A DNA stretch of 64,000 nucleotides from Saccopteryx bilineata (GCF_036850765.1 NC_089493.1:12587632-12651631); one strand, 5' to 3'; positions 35,490-51,660 are shown, counted from the first letter of the stretch. The notes: generated from the letters alone by a model not told the origin. Translations and numbers: made by a program.

Positions 35490-35855
35490 TTTTTTTTTTG
35501 TATTTTTCTGAAGTTGGAAATGGGGAGGCAGTCAGACAGACTCCCGCATGCGCCCGACCGGGATCCACCCGGCATGCCTACCATGGGGTGATGCTCTGTC
35601 CATCTGGGGCGTCACTCTGCTGCAACCAGAGACATTCTAGTGTCTGAGGCAGAGGCCACAGAGCCATCCTCAGTGCCCGGGCCAACTTTTGCTCCAGTGG
35701 AGCCTTGGCTGCGGGAGGGGAAGAGAGAGACAGAGAGGAAGGAGAGGGGGAGGAGTGGAGAAGCAGATGGGCGCTTCTGTGTGCCCTGGCCAGGAATCGA
35801 ACCCGGGACTCCTGCACGCCAGGCTGACATTACCACTGAGCCAACCGGCCAGGGC
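35490..35855 (-). mobile_element. SINE A
   Basis: Reverse copy with poly-T start and intact head complement. The right flank 'taggtttaattttt' roughly repeats the left 'tagatttaaattttt'. Confidence 0.9.
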
Positions 35856-35919
35856 TAGGTTTAATTTTTATCTTAATAGGGAAAGAGATGAAACAAGTTA
35901 ACTGTTGTGCCCTTGTCAA

Positions 35920-36303
35920 GGTTTTGGAGGGGTTTTTTTTTTGTTTTTTTCTGAAGTGAGAAGCAGGGGGAGGCAGGGAGACAGATTCCTGCATGCGCCT
36001 GACTGGGATCCACCGGGCATGCCCACCAGGGGACAATGCTCTGCCCATCTGGGACATTGCTCCTCTGCAACCTGAGCCATTCTAGTGCCTGAGGTGGAGG
36101 CCATGGAGCCATCCTCAGTGCCTGGGCCAACCAACCTTGCTCCAGTGGAGCCGTGGCTGCAGGAGGGGAAGAGAGAGACAGAAAAGGAGAGGGGGAAGGG
36201 TGGAGAAGCAGATGGGCGCTTCTCCTGTGTGCCCTGGCTGGGAATCGAACCAGGGACTTCCACACGCGGTTTCGACACTACTGCTGAGCCAACTGGCCAG
36301 GGC
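35920..36303 (-). mobile_element. SINE A
   Basis: Reverse, more diverged copy, only 65 bp after the previous one. Duplication TGCCCTTGTCAA (35908-35919) / TGCCCTTGTTAA (36304-36315). Confidence 0.9.
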
Positions 36304-36405
36304 TGCCCTTGTTAAATTTACATTACAAAGAAGACTAAACCCAAAGAGTTGGCTTAGATTCTAAAATACTGTTGTAAATAATCTTTAGTTTGATGACTAA
36401 TATGC

Positions 36406-36579
36406 TTTTTTTCTTTTTTTAATTTATTGATTTTAGAGAGAGAGAACATCAACTTTTCTTGTTCCGCTCATTTATGCCATCGCTGGTTGGTTTTTGTATG
36501 TGGCCTGACCGGGGATTGAACCCACAACCTCAGTGTGCTGGGATGACACTCTAACCAATTGAGCTACCCAGCCAGGGCT
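36406..36579 (-). mobile_element. SINE C
   Basis: Reverse copy with poly-T/GA start and 'gagctacccagccagggc' head complement. Confidence 0.8.
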
Positions 36580-36679
36580 TGAGTAATGTGTTTTCTAGCA
36601 GGAAATCTGCAAAGAGGAATAACCAGAATTTTTTGAAAGAGTCTCTATGTTCCAGAGACTCTTTCTTTGTGTCTTGTGG

Positions 36680-36810
36680 AATAGGATTTATTTGCCTTAT
36701 TTTACAGATGGGAAAACTGAGGCTCAGAGGGACTAAATAACACAGCTTAGTTAAGAAGCAAGGTCAGTATTCAAACTGTTTGAGTGAGATATCTAGCCTA
36801 TGGCTTGAAA
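36680..36810 (+). repeat. MIR fragment
   Basis: Core 'ttttacagatgggaaaactgaggctcagaggg'. Confidence 0.75.
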
Positions 36811-38645
36811 ATAGTATTTCAGTTATTTTATTATAATTAACTGTTTACAGTGTTTTAAATTCCCATGTGTTCATATTGTTGACTTGCATTTGCTGCTTTC
36901 TTAGATTCAAAGCTTATTTCAAAAGGAAAAGAACTTTTAAGCAGAAAGGTACTTAAACGTACAGGTTATCTCCAAGCCCCACACGTAGGAGTTTTTGTAT
37001 TGGCTGCTACCTTGAGTTATCTATTATTGGGTGCTTTACTCATTCTCCATCATCGGATAATTGAGAATTTTATTTTTATTGTGAAGAGCAAAATAGAAAG
37101 CATTTCTGATTTTCTATAAGATGAGTCATTTTTCTTATTAGAGGAGCTTATACACTTACCTGAAAATCGGGAACGCAGTTTCTGAATGGAAGTGCTGTGG
37201 CCTCCCTGTTACAGGGCACATCTGTGGGGGTAGGAATGCTCTTTACCCCTGAAGCTGAGTGGCTTGGAAAGTCTGTAGTCCATTTTGCCGTGGGGAGGAT
37301 AGATGTCCCACCAAGCCCTTGAGCCCATTTTCTGGATTGCATCCTTATTCAGTAGGTTCCTTTGGACAAGATAAGTTTTAGGAACATATATTTTTCTTAA
37401 TAAGCTAGGCTATCTCATTTCTCAGGTTTTATCATAGCAGTGTGCCTGCTATGTTTCATCTTCCTATAAAGATTACGTAGTAGTTTTTTTTTCCTTTCAG
37501 CTTATGCTGTACCTGTTAACTTCCTGAAGTGAGGATAATGTCATCTCTCACTTTATGTTCAGCTCATTCCACTTTTCTTCATACGGTCTTTACTGCCTTT
37601 ACCTGCTGATTTTAGACTTGGTAAAGGAAAGAAATCGGAATTTCTCTACACACTGAAGGGATATCTTTAAAAATGAAGTTATATCCATGTTCTCTGCTCT
37701 AAATTACTTGCCAAGCGCCAATAATAATGGGTTGTTGCTTTGGGGGTTTTTTTTGGTTTTTACTTTAAATTTTATAAAGTACTTTTTACATTTCAAAATA
37801 GTTTTGTCAATATCTGACTGGATAGTTTTACAGTTAAAAAGGCTGAATGCTCACTGTTGGGATGAGGTGTGAAGAAAATGAGACTTGGGAAAATGTTTTG
37901 GTCAAGGTAGCACTGCTAGCTAGTGGTAAGAACTGGAATCCTGAGCTTCTGCCTCTTGGTAGACCATGGTTGCCTCTACCCTATTATAATTAGAAAAGGA
38001 GGTCAGAGCACTGGGGTGGGGAAGTCTTTTTTGTTTTGTTTTGGCTGCTGTGGTGAGAAAAATGAACAGAGAAAGCATCAGCATTTTTTATTGCTTTTCT
38101 TATAAATCGGTAGTATAGAATCTTGCATGCAGGAAGCAGGCTAGATTTAGCTACCAAGAAGAGCTTAATGTCAGTACTGGGAGAAATACTTCATTTGAAC
38201 AACTGATTTAAATACTTTTTTTTTTTTATATTGACTGACTTTGTAGAAAACAAACAACCAAACCCTTATTTATTATCATCTGTTACATGTGATAACTGAA
38301 TGGTTGAGGGCCATCAACTGCATTGGATATAGTTGATGGGGCTAGATAGAGTGTGGTGAAGACTTGACACAGCTGTGAAACCTTTTCATGTAATGCTACC
38401 AATTTTTTTCCCTAAACCTTTTCAGTTTTTAAATGCCATGTGTAATCTATGGATCATAAAATCAGCAGAGAGGGACTCGGAACATAGACCTGCTATAAGT
38501 ATAAAGTATACACTAGTTTCCTCTCCAGATGAGATTTTGGACTTCTAGTAACTAATTTTTGATGGTGTTTCCTTCCTCCTAATGAAGCATAGTACCTAAA
38601 AGCCCCTGCCCTTAACTTTGAGCATTGATAAGAACAATATACTGG

Positions 38646-38891
38646 AGCCTGACCAACAGTTGCACAGTGGATAGAGCATCAGTCTGGGACTCTTGAGGTC
38701 CTAGGTTTAAAACCCTGAGGACGCCGGCTTGAGCATGGGCTCACCAGCATGATCCCACAGTTGCTGGCTTGACTGAAGTCCTCTGGTCAGGGTACGCATG
38801 AGAAGCAATCATTGAACAGCAAAAATGTCACAACTATGAGTTGATGCTACTTTCTCTCCATGTCTCCCTGTCTCTCCAAAAAATAAAAAAG
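38646..38891 (+). mobile_element. SINE B, diverged
   Basis: Plus copy shortened in the middle. Duplication CAATATACTGGAG / CAATGTACTAGAG. Confidence 0.8.
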
Positions 38892-39170
38892 AGGCAATGT
38901 ACTAGAGAGCCTAGAGATTGAACTGCTTACTCAGGAGTGACAGACCTGGAGCTGAATTTCATCCTGAAATTCGTGTTTATCCAATTCTAAACTAATGCTG
39001 GGACCTATGCTTCTTAACGCCAAAGCAGACATTCCTATACTGGCTGAATCTGGTTGGTTGGTTGGTTGTTGGTTGAATATAGAACCAAAAAAGTTACAGA
39101 AACTCTATAATACTCAGTTCTCCAGTGAAAGGAAATGAATTTTCCAGGTAAATAAAACTGTGTACCAGAG

Positions 39171-39508
39171 GCCCTGGCCAGTTGGCTAAGTGGTAGAGTG
39201 TCAGCCTGGCGTGTGGAAGTCCTGGGTTCAATTCCCGGCCAGGGCACACAAGAAAAGCACCCATCTGCTTCTCCACCCTTCCCCCTCTCCTTCCTATCTC
39301 TCTCTTCCCCTCCCACAGCCAGGGTTCCACTGGAGCAAGGTTGGCCCGGGCGCTGAGGATGGCTCCATGGCCTCCCCTCAGGTACTAGAATGGCACCAGT
39401 TGTAGTGGAGCAACGCCCCCTGGTGGCCATGCAGGTGGATCCTGGTTGGGTGCATGCAGGAGTCTGTCTGACTGCCTCCCCACTTCTGACTGGAAAAATA
39501 CCAAAAAA
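39171..39508 (+). mobile_element. SINE A
   Basis: Plus copy with recognisable head and tail. Flanks 'aaactgtgtaccagag' and 'aaactgtgccagag' are the duplication. Its opposite-strand partner lies at 40241. Confidence 0.9.
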
Positions 39509-39819
39509 AAACTGTGCCAGAGATTACAACTCTCAACAGTTTTCGTGTGGTATTTTCTAAATATCTGCTAGAATCTTTTTCTTAAGCAGTGTGATGAACC
39601 TGTGCTGGTTACCCTTTTATTTGTGATGTGTTTCTGGATCATTATTTTCAATACTAATTTTTCTACTATTTAGCTGTACAATGAGGCCAGTGAAATAATT
39701 TTCTATTCATGCCCTAAAAAAACTAGGCTTGAGTACTAATTTATGTACTAGCTACCCGTATAGGCACTTCAGTGTAAATACTCAGTTAATACAGCAACCC
39801 TAGGATGTACTATTTATTC

Positions 39820-40149
39820 CAGGGGTCCCCAAACTACGGCCTGCAGGCCGCATGTGGCCCCCTGAGGCCATTTATCCCCCCCCATCGCACTTCCGGAAGG
39901 GGCACCTCTTTCATTGGTGGTCAGTGAGAAGGAGCATAGTTCCATTGAAATACTGGTCAGTTTGTTGATTTAAATTTACTTGCTCTTTATTTTAAATATT
40001 GTACTTGTTCCCGTTTTGTTTTTTTACTTTAAAATAAGATATGTGCAGTGTGCATAGGGATTTGTTCATAGCATTTTTTATAGTCCGGCCCTCCAATGGT
40101 CTGAGGGACAGTGAACTGGCCCCCTGTGTAAAAAGTTTGGGGACCCCTG
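39820..40149. mobile_element. hAT MITE (CAGGGGTCCCCAAACT family)
   Basis: Inverted ends CAGGGGTCCCCAAACT / complement of AGTTTGGGGACCCCTG, perfect. Exact 8-bp duplication ATTTATTC at 39812-39819 and 40150-40157. No frame. A shorter relative is at 53379. Confidence 0.95.
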
Positions 40150-40240
40150 ATTTATTCTAACCATAAGTCTTGGTGTATTGCTTATTTGATTAGTTAGTCT
40201 TATGGTCTTATTCTACAGGCACCCAGCCAGAAATCTATAC

Positions 40241-40608
40241 TTTTTTTTTTTTTTTTTGGTATTTTTCTGAAGTTGGAAACCCGGAGGCAGTCAGACAGAC
40301 TCCTGCTTGCGTCCGACCGGGATCCACCCGGCACGCCCACCAGGGAGCGATGCTCTGCCCATCTGGGGCGTCACTGCTGCAACCAGAGCCATTCTAGCAC
40401 CTGAGGCAGAGGCGCAGAGCCATCCTCAGCACCTGGGCCAACTTTGCTCCAATGGAGCCTTGGCTGTGGGAGGGGAAGAGATAGACAGGAAGGAGAGGGG
40501 GTGGGTGGAGAAGCTGATGGGTGCTTCTGTGTGCCCTGGCTGGGAATTGAACCCAGGACTCCTGCAAGCCAGGCCGACGCTCTACCATTGAGCCAACTGG
40601 CCAGGGCC
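40241..40608 (-). mobile_element. SINE A
   Basis: Reverse copy with poly-T start. The left 'atctatactttttt' is partly repeated at the right as 'ctctatatattttt'. Confidence 0.9.
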
Positions 40609-40878
40609 TCTATATATTTTTTAATGTAAAATCTTTTCATTTAAAAATATTTGTGTGTGTGATTATGATTGTTAGATTAGGGAACAGACTGGCTATCTGC
40701 TGGCTGGATTCAGGCTGATTTAAACTCTAGTTAGTTTGCATTAAACTACCTTCACCATAGTTCTGGGAGGTGTTTATTTTGACAGGGTGTATTGGGGATA
40801 GGTAACAGTACAAAAAAGGAAGAGGAAAAGCTCTCACATTTAATTTTATAAGAGGAACCAAAAAGTCAGAGAGGGACC

Positions 40879-41272
40879 TTTTTTTTTTTTTTTCTGAAGC
40901 TGGAAATGGGAGAGACAGTCAGACAGACTCCGGCATGAGCCCGACCGGGATCCACCCAGCACGCCCACCAGGGGGCTACACTCTGCCCACCAGGGGGTGA
41001 TGCTCTGCCCCTGGGGGGGGGGGCGTCGCTCTGCTGCTACCAGAGCCACTCTAGCGCCTGGGGCAGAGGCCAAGGAGCCATCCCCAGCGCCCGGGCCATC
41101 CTTGCTCCAATGGAGCCTCGCTGCAGGAGGGGAAGAGAGAGACAGAGAGGAAGGAGAGGGGGAGGGGTGGAGAAGCAGATGGGCGCTTCTCCTGTGTGCC
41201 CTGGCCGGGAATCGAACCCGGGATTTCTGTACACCAGGCCGACGCTCTACCACTGAGCCTACCGGCCAGGGC
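40879..41272 (-). mobile_element. SINE A
   Basis: Reverse, little-diverged copy. Exact duplication CAGAGAGGGACC at 40867-40878 and 41273-41284. Confidence 0.95.
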
Positions 41273-41550
41273 CAGAGAGGGACCATTTTTAATGACCTAA
41301 TTATTTATACTTGGTACTATTTGTTTTATTGTCACTTTTTCTTGCTATCAGTGTGTGATGGCTTCTACCTCCAGCTGTCTTGATGTGATGTTCTTTGTGG
41401 TGTTTCCCCTCCTCTACCATTGTGTCCCCCATTTCCTGAGTGTACAGACCTTCTTTTTGTCAGTATATTTGGGGCATCCGGTTGTGTTAGGATGGAGAGT
41501 TCTATTTCATCTTTAAGTAGAGTAGTATTCCACTGTATATTTTATTTACA

Positions 41551-41930
41551 CAGCATTTCTCAAACTTTTGTCCTCAGGATACCTTTTATACTCTTAAAAC
41601 TGAGGATCCCCAAAAGCTTTTGTTTATGCAGGTTGTATCGATATTTACCATATTAGAAATTAAAACTAAGACTTTAAAAAAGCCTTTCTAAAACAAGAAA
41701 TTTAATGAGAAGAGTGTCATTATTTTACATTTTTACAAATCTCTTTAAATCCTGGCCAAATTTTTTTTAAAAAGAGGATTCTCATCTGTATTCAGCTTGT
41801 TAACAGTATCACAGTGTGGACACTGAGGAAAATAGAGTGAAAAATACAAATCACCTTTAATAATATGAATATAGTTCTGATTTTCCAGACCCCTGTAGGT
41901 CCTCACACTTTGAGAACAGTTGGCATAGAG
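41551..41930. repeat. Old hAT (Charlie-like) remnant
   Basis: Starts 'cagcatttctcaaacttttg' and ends 'cacactttgagaacagttg', the decayed inverted ends of an ancient mammalian hAT element. Interior non-coding. Confidence 0.65.
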
Positions 41931-44134
41931 ATTGTTTCTAGAGGTTACCATTACGAATACTGCCAATGATTCTTTATTCATATGCTTGGTACCTGTGTGA
42001 GGAGGTAAGATAATTTTGTCGAAGAGTTGTTGGACTAAAGCATATTATGTTTTGAAAAGCTTGGTAGATAAAGTTAAATGAATGACCCTCCAAAAAGGTT
42101 CTGTTGATTTTCAGTCTTGGTAATAGTAATTGAGAATTAAGGACCTTCTTTTTATTTTCTGAAGTATATGTGCAAATAGTGACTTGAAGACCTATCATAG
42201 CTTCTTTGGAATGGACTCTGACAAGCACCTGCTGTGTAGGAGTACTCTTTAGTTCACCCAAGGACGTTTGATTATGCTTGCTAGTGTCTAATTGATAGCA
42301 GGCAATGACACATTCAATTGCATTATTGCTGCATTCCCCTTAGCTTGATTACCCTCTTGATTTTTCTTTGTGTCTCCATGTTTCTTTCCCAAATACATAT
42401 CCAGGTTGGAAGTGAGAAGGCCTTTCTCAAATTTTGATACTGACTCTTGTTGTGTGGGCTTGTCTTTCTCTGGTCTTTGTGACTGTCTTTGTGAGACAGT
42501 GTGAGGAGGTGTCACTGGGAGGGTAGGAGTGAATTCCTCTTGGGGGATAGGGGCATCTCTTTCTTTGGAAAGGATGAAATGTGTTTCTTAAATAAGGTGG
42601 GAGGTGGAGGGCTCTCTTGTATATGTGCCGCAGTTATTGAGATGTACTGGACGTACTCATCAAAAGTATGCGTACCCCTTATTGAGAACCTTTTTTACCT
42701 CCCTCGATGTTGGCTTAGGTTCTACTAAGGGTCATCTTGCTCCGTTTTCTCATCGTCTCTGATGTGAAAAATGCCTCTCGGCTACAGCTGAATTGGACAT
42801 CTGCAGCCATACTCATATATTACTAGGATGGAATAATTGTTCCTAGTACTGTAGCTATAGCAACTGATACAAATAAACTTGGGGGGAAGAATTGTTTGTT
42901 GCATACTCACATTGAACTGAATCCTTTTCAGTTGATTGGAGAAGTGTTCATAACTTCTGGAAACTAGAAGTTGGAGGTGAGGAACCTAAGAAATGGTTTA
43001 TAAATATGTCTTTTCATTATTATCTCACTTAGCCTTCAAACTGAAAAGCTGTTTGCCATGTTCCATCCTCTACAATCTCTACTGGTATCTTAGGGAACAT
43101 GGTATTTGGGGACTGGAGCTGAACTTTCTAAAATGGTATCTTAGACCAAAGCCATTAGATGTGGCTGAAATGGGTTTTAGGAAAGATGCTTCCCTTTAAC
43201 ATCTTGAATGAGCCCCCCAAAAGAATAAACATAACACTAGAGGCTTCTAGTGCATGCTTATTCTTGTTTTAGCCAGAGCTTTGGGAGGGAACACTTCAAA
43301 CTTTCAACTTGTGATTTCCTTTGTATTTACCCTGACCCTGTAACACTACTGAGAGAGAGTTTTAAAGCAAATGGAAAAAGGACTGGTACTTAAAAAATAA
43401 TAGGTTTTTTTTGTTTTGTTTTTAGTAGCTCCCAAGTCAGGTGTGTATGTTTCTTGAAAGCACAACTTGATTACTCCAACTCCCTGTGCCATGTGTTGTT
43501 TACCCTGTCTCTTAAATTTATAATCTATATATCAGAAGGGTACACAGATTCTAAGTACTGTATTTAGCTTGATGAATTTTTACAAAATAACCAGTACACA
43601 GATGAAAAAAAACATATAACCAGCAGAAGCCTGTTCATGTCCTTTCTCAGTTGCTACCTTTCCTTCACCTCTCCCACCCCCACTTGATGACACTGTAAAA
43701 CCACAGCCTAACTTCTAATGCCACAGGTTAATTTTTGCCTCTTTTTGAACTTTATGTAAATGGGATTACATGGTATACATGTAGGTTTACGGTTTATATG
43801 GAAAAATACAATAATAAATAATACAAGAATGAAGGTTTCGTGTAATCTCAATGTAAACTTACTTTTGCCCACACTTGTATTTTTGTGAACATGTTTTCAT
43901 TTTTCTGGAGTATATACGTAGGAGGGGAATTGTTGATAACTAACTTTTTGAGGAACTGCCAAACTTTTCCAAAATGGATGCCTTTTTCGTACCCATAAGC
44001 AAATGTATGAGGGTTCCAATTTTTTCACTTGACTGTCAGCACTTACTATTGTTTGTCTTGGATTATAGGCAGCCTACCTGGTGTGAAATGGTATCTTGTA
44101 TATATTTGTAGTTTTAATTTGTATTTCCCTAGAT

Positions 44135-44447
44135 CAGGGGTTGGGAACCTATGGCTTGCGAGCCAGATGTGGCTCTTTTGATGGCTGCATCTGGCTCGCA
44201 GACAAATCTTTAATAAAAATAACGTTAAAAATATAAAACATTCTCATGTATTACAATCCATTAATTTCCTATCGCTCATGTTCATGGTTGCGGGTGGCTG
44301 GAGCTAATCACAGCTGCCCTCCGGGACAACACCAAATTTTTATTGAATAATGCGTAATGTACACGGGTCTTTGTATGGCTCTCACAGAATTACATTTTAA
44401 AATATGTGGTGTTAATGGCTCTCAGCCAAATAGGTTTCCGACCCCTG
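44135..44447. mobile_element. hAT MITE, 320-bp family, copy 2
   Basis: Inverted ends CAGGGGTTGGGAACCT and complement of GGTTTCCGACCCCTG. Exact 8-bp duplication CCCTAGAT at 44127-44134 and 44448-44455. Inserted in old L1. Confidence 0.95.
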
Positions 44448-44530
44448 CCCTAGATACTAATGATAAGCAATTTTTCATGTTTATTATGCATTTGTATATC
44501 TCCTTTGAACAGATATCTGTTCAGATCCAT

Positions 44531-44903
44531 TGCTTTTTTTTTTTTAATTCAGTGAGAGGAGGGGAGGCAGAGACAGACTCCCGCATGCGCCCCAACCTGG
44601 ATCCAACCAGCAAGCCCACCAGGGAGCAATGCTCTGCCTATCTAGGGCGTTGCTCTGTTGCTCAGCATCTGAGCTCTTCTTAGCACCTGAGGCGGAGGCT
44701 ATGGAGCCATCCTCAGTTCCCAGGGCCAACCCGCTCCAATTGAGCCATGGCCTCAGGATGGAGAGAGAGAGAGAGGTAGGGATAGATGAGGGGTAAAGAA
44801 GCAGATAGGCACTTCTACTGTGTGCCCTCACTGGGAATCGAATCTGGGACATCCCACACTTCAGGCAAGGAGGCTCTACTACTGCGCCAACCGGCCAAGG
44901 CCC
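44531..44903 (-). mobile_element. SINE A, diverged
   Basis: Reverse copy with poly-T start and 'gcgccaaccggccaaggcc' end. Flanks TCCATTGC / CCCATTAC. Confidence 0.85.
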
Positions 44904-45067
44904 ATTACCCATTTTTAAATCGGATCTTTTTATTACTGAGTACATGTAGTTGTAAGAGTTCTCAATACCAGTCTCTTATCAGATACATGATTTCCAAATA
45001 ATTTCTCCCATTCTATGGGTTGTCCTTTCACATTCTTGATAGTATTATTTGTAGCACAGAACTTTAT

Positions 45068-45385
45068 TTTTTTAATTTTTTTACAGGGACAGAGAGAGGG
45101 ATAGATAGGGACAGACAGACAGGAATGGAGAGAGATGAGAAGCTTCAATCATCAGTTTTTTGTTGCGACACCTTAGTTCATTGCTCTCATAATGTGCCTT
45201 GACCGGGGGCCTTCAGCAGACCGAGTAACTCCTTGCTGGAGCCAGTGACCTTGGGTCCAAGCTGGTGAGCTTTTTGCTCAAGCCAGATGAGCCCGCACTC
45301 AAGCTGGTGACCTCGGGGTCTCGAACCTGGGTCCTTCCACATCCCAGTCCAATGCTCTATCCACTGCGCTACCGGCCTGGTCAGG
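45068..45385 (-). mobile_element. SINE B
   Basis: Reverse copy. Exact duplication CAGAACTTTAT at 45057-45067 and 45386-45396. Confidence 0.92.
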
Positions 45386-45552
45386 CAGAACTTTATATTT
45401 TTGATTATTTTTTCTTTTGGTAGGCATTACTCAGCTTGGTTCTATGACACTAGACCCCTTGTATTTTTTCACACATTACAAAGTCAGTTTTTGTTTACTC
45501 TGCTATGTAGTTTTTTAGAGATAGATTGCTTTTGAGAACATGATATATTTCT

Positions 45553-45846
45553 TTACTTTTTTTAAGTGAAAGGAGGGGATATAGATGGACTCTCGCATGT
45601 GCCTGGGATCCACCCAAAACCCCAATGTAGGGCCAACGCTCAGATCAGCTGAGCTATCGTCAGCTCCTGGGCTGACGCTCGAATCAGTTGAGCCATTGAC
45701 TGCAAGAGGAGAAGAGAGTGAGAAGGGGGACAGGGTGGAGAAGAGAAGCAGATGGTCGCTTCTGTTGTGTGCCCTGACCGGGGATTGAACCCAGGACGTC
45801 TGCAGGCCAGGCTGACATTTTATCCACTGAGCCAACTGGCCAGGGC
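45553..45846 (-). mobile_element. SINE A-related older subfamily
   Basis: Reverse, same shorter form as 1241-1538. Exact duplication CATGATATATTTCT at 45539-45552 and 45847-45860. Confidence 0.9.
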
Positions 45847-46009
45847 CATGATATATTTCTAAGTAGTTTTTTGGGATGTAGTTCTCATAGAAACCATGTT
45901 TATGCCATGACTCCTCTTTAAAAAGTAATTTTGATCCATAATGTATCTGACATGCTCTGTAATTTCATTGTGAAATAATAGAACACAGTTTTTGTTCTAG
46001 TAGTTAAAA

Positions 46010-46333
46010 CAGGGGTCAGGAACCTATGGCTGACGAGCCAGATGTGGCTCTTAAAATGGCTGCATCTGGCTTGCAGACAAATCTTTAATTAAAAAAATAA
46101 TGTTAAAAATATAAAACATTCTAATGTATTACAATCCATTCATTTCTTACCGCTCATGTTCCTACACGCTCATACCGGTGGCTGGAGCCAATCACAGCTG
46201 TCCTCCGAGACAACACCAGATTTTTATTGGATAATGCCTAACGTACACAGGTCGTTGTATGGCTGTCATGGAATTACATTTTAAAATATTTGGCGTTCAT
46301 GGCTAACTCAGCCAAAAAGGTTCCCGACCCCTG
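46010..46333. mobile_element. hAT MITE, 320-bp family, copy 3
   Basis: Inverted ends CAGGGGTCAGGAACCT and complement of GGTTCCCGACCCCTG. Exact 8-bp duplication AGTTAAAA at 46002-46009 and 46334-46341. Confidence 0.95.
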
Positions 46334-47351
46334 AGTTAAAACAATGAAATAATATTTACAAAGTTAGAGATTTAATACTTTCAAGGGACTTGAGACATAG
46401 AGTTCATTCACTTGCTGCTTTTTCTTGTCATGACTATAATCACTACATTTCTTAATAATTACCAAAATAAAAATCATGTAGTTGTGCACAAAGAAAATTG
46501 AAGAAACACTGGAAAATTTGACTATTCTGGCAAATGTTAGAGTAAGATAAGAGGAAGAGGATTAAACAATTTTCTCTAGAATATGAGAATACTTATCTGA
46601 ACCTTGGCTAAAATTAGTAAAAAGAAAAGTCTAAAGAAATGGATGTGGGGATACAGGTGGGAAAAATATAGACTGCTTAGCTACCTGAAGTACAGAAAGG
46701 AAAAGAGATTTTGGGTTAAACAGTTTCGCTAGTGTGGACACAGGATTTGCTTGAAGTGAAAAGTTGTTCATGTGCATAGGGTATATGCCAATTAAGTCAT
46801 TACAACTTGATAAATGCTGGTATTTTAACTATAGTATATAACAGCACTGTTACGAGCACATAGTAGTAAATGGTCTGTAAATCACTAATGTGGGACAGTG
46901 TCATAAAATCAGTAACAAATTTTAACATAAAAGCAAGCTAATTAAATCTGGAGATGTTAAGCACACCCTTTCCTCAACTGTCTAGCCACTGTTTAGACTG
47001 AGTAAATCAGCTTTTAAGTGCTATATGAGAAGAAATGAAAGCTTTGGGCGAGAGGTGCAGAGAAACCTGCTTCTCAAGCATTTTGGGCCAGAACCTGTTT
47101 TTAGATTAGTGCATTTGGGGGATAAACTGGAACTGGTTGATGAAGGGAGAGGTGTAAGTATAGTCTTAAATTTTGCTTTTTGTTAAAAAGCAGTAATTTT
47201 CTAAATGTCCTAAGTCTTATGACACTCTTAGGGGTAAAAATCCAGAAATGTGCAGATTAGCTTACAGTGAGAAATAAATTATTTGAAGATGGAGAAGTGT
47301 GGTAATATTTGTATTAAGAAGTTTCTTTAACTTTAACAAAAAGATGGGGGA

Positions 47352-47512
47352 GACCTGGCGGGATAGTGTGGTTAGTTAGAATGTCATCCCGAAGCACAGA
47401 GGTTGCTGGTTCGATCTCCAGTCAGGGCACATACAGGAATAGCATATGTTCCTGTCTCTCTCTCCCTCCACCCCCTTCTTTCCTTTCCCCTCCTCTTTCT
47501 ATAAAATCAGTC
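47352..47512 (+). mobile_element. SINE C
   Basis: Plus copy just upstream of exon 2: 'gacctggcgggatagtgtgg' head, '...gtcagggcacatacagg...', CT-rich tail. Confidence 0.8.
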
Positions 47513-47671
47513 AAAAAAAAAATTTTTTTTAGGAAAAAGAAATTTTCTTAACTGAAGTTGTATGTACGTCAAATGTTTAGAAAATACTGTATGTATGTGT
47601 GTTTGTAAGGAATATATAGTTTTGTTGCTTTGTAGTTACATAATGGAATGTTTTGTCTTTTTGTTTCTTAG

Positions 47672-47727
47672 GCTCTCTACTATTAGAATCCAAAATAAAT
47701 CCTAACACTGCATACCAGAAACAACAG
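47672..47727 (+). CDS. PPP4R3A: PPP4R3A exon 2
   Basis: 56 nt, codons 48-66. It completes the split Gly codon and encodes 'SLLLESKINPNTAYQKQQ' of the EVH1 domain. Acceptor TTTCTTAG, donor CAACAG|GTAAAA. Ends in phase 0. Confidence 0.96.
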
Positions 47728-50995
<3,268 letters not shown>

Positions 50996-51021
50996 TAATG
51001 CCCAAGCTTCTAAACAAATAA

Positions 51022-51142
51022 CAGTGGTGGGCAAAAGTATGTTTACAGCTGTGAGTATTCAAAACACAGTTTATTTTTGTATTACTATTTAGTAAATATT
51101 GTATTTATTTGTGTAACTTAAGCATACTTTTGCCTATCTCTG
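51022..51142. mobile_element. Tiny Tc1/mariner-type MITE (121 bp)
   Basis: Inverted ends CAGTGGTGGGCAAAAGTATG (51022-51041) and complement of CATACTTTTGCCTATCTCTG (51123-51142), 18 of 20 bases matching. TA lies at 51143-51144 and, one base off, at 51019-51020. The CAGTG start and TA target fit Tc1-like elements. Non-coding. Confidence 0.75.
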
Positions 51143-51279
51143 TACAAAGTATTTCATATAAATCTCTTAAATTCACTACTTTCTGTGAAAAGCCTGATTA
51201 AAGAAACATTCATTTTCTTGACAGCAAACTATGTAGCCCAGACCTTTGTTGTGTGCCAGTTTTCTATCCACTGCCTTTC

Positions 51280-51660
51280 TGAGAGCTGCCGTTAGTGCTC
51301 ACTTGCGTCTCAGATTTAATAGTCCAAAACTAAACATAATGTAACTTAAGTCTGTTCTTTCTCCTCTTCCCCTCATCTCAGTAAATGCCATCTAGTTGCT
51401 GAACCCAGAAACTAGAGGGCTGTATTTATCCTTCCTTCACTTCACTCCTTATATTCCTTCATTCCCTCAATTCTAGATATTAAACTCATTCACTTATCTT
51501 CATTTTTACTATCAGTTTACTAAGCCATCATCATTTCTTGTCTGGTTTATTGCTTTCATCTAACTGGTCTTTTCAAACCCACACTATAGCTAGGGTGATC
51601 TTTTTAAAATGCAAGTCTAATGATATCACTCTTTTTGTTCAGTAATTTCTTTGGCTCTTG
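51280..51660 (+). repeat. Ancient LINE-like fragment (L2/CR1 type)
   Basis: Resembles the degraded 3' coding region of an ancient LINE ('agctagggtgatctttttaaaatgcaagtctaatgatatcac'). Weak assignment from pattern memory. Confidence 0.4.

Larger units (their letters stand above)
43530..45470 (-). mobile_element. L1 3' region, split by three insertions
   Basis: Antisense L1 3' sequence ('tttttgaggaactgccaaac' at 43945; 'cttatcagatacatgatttcc' at 44975; 'gggttgtcctttcacattcttg' at 45017). Interrupted by a hAT MITE (44135), SINE A (44531) and SINE B (45068). Confidence 0.8.
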
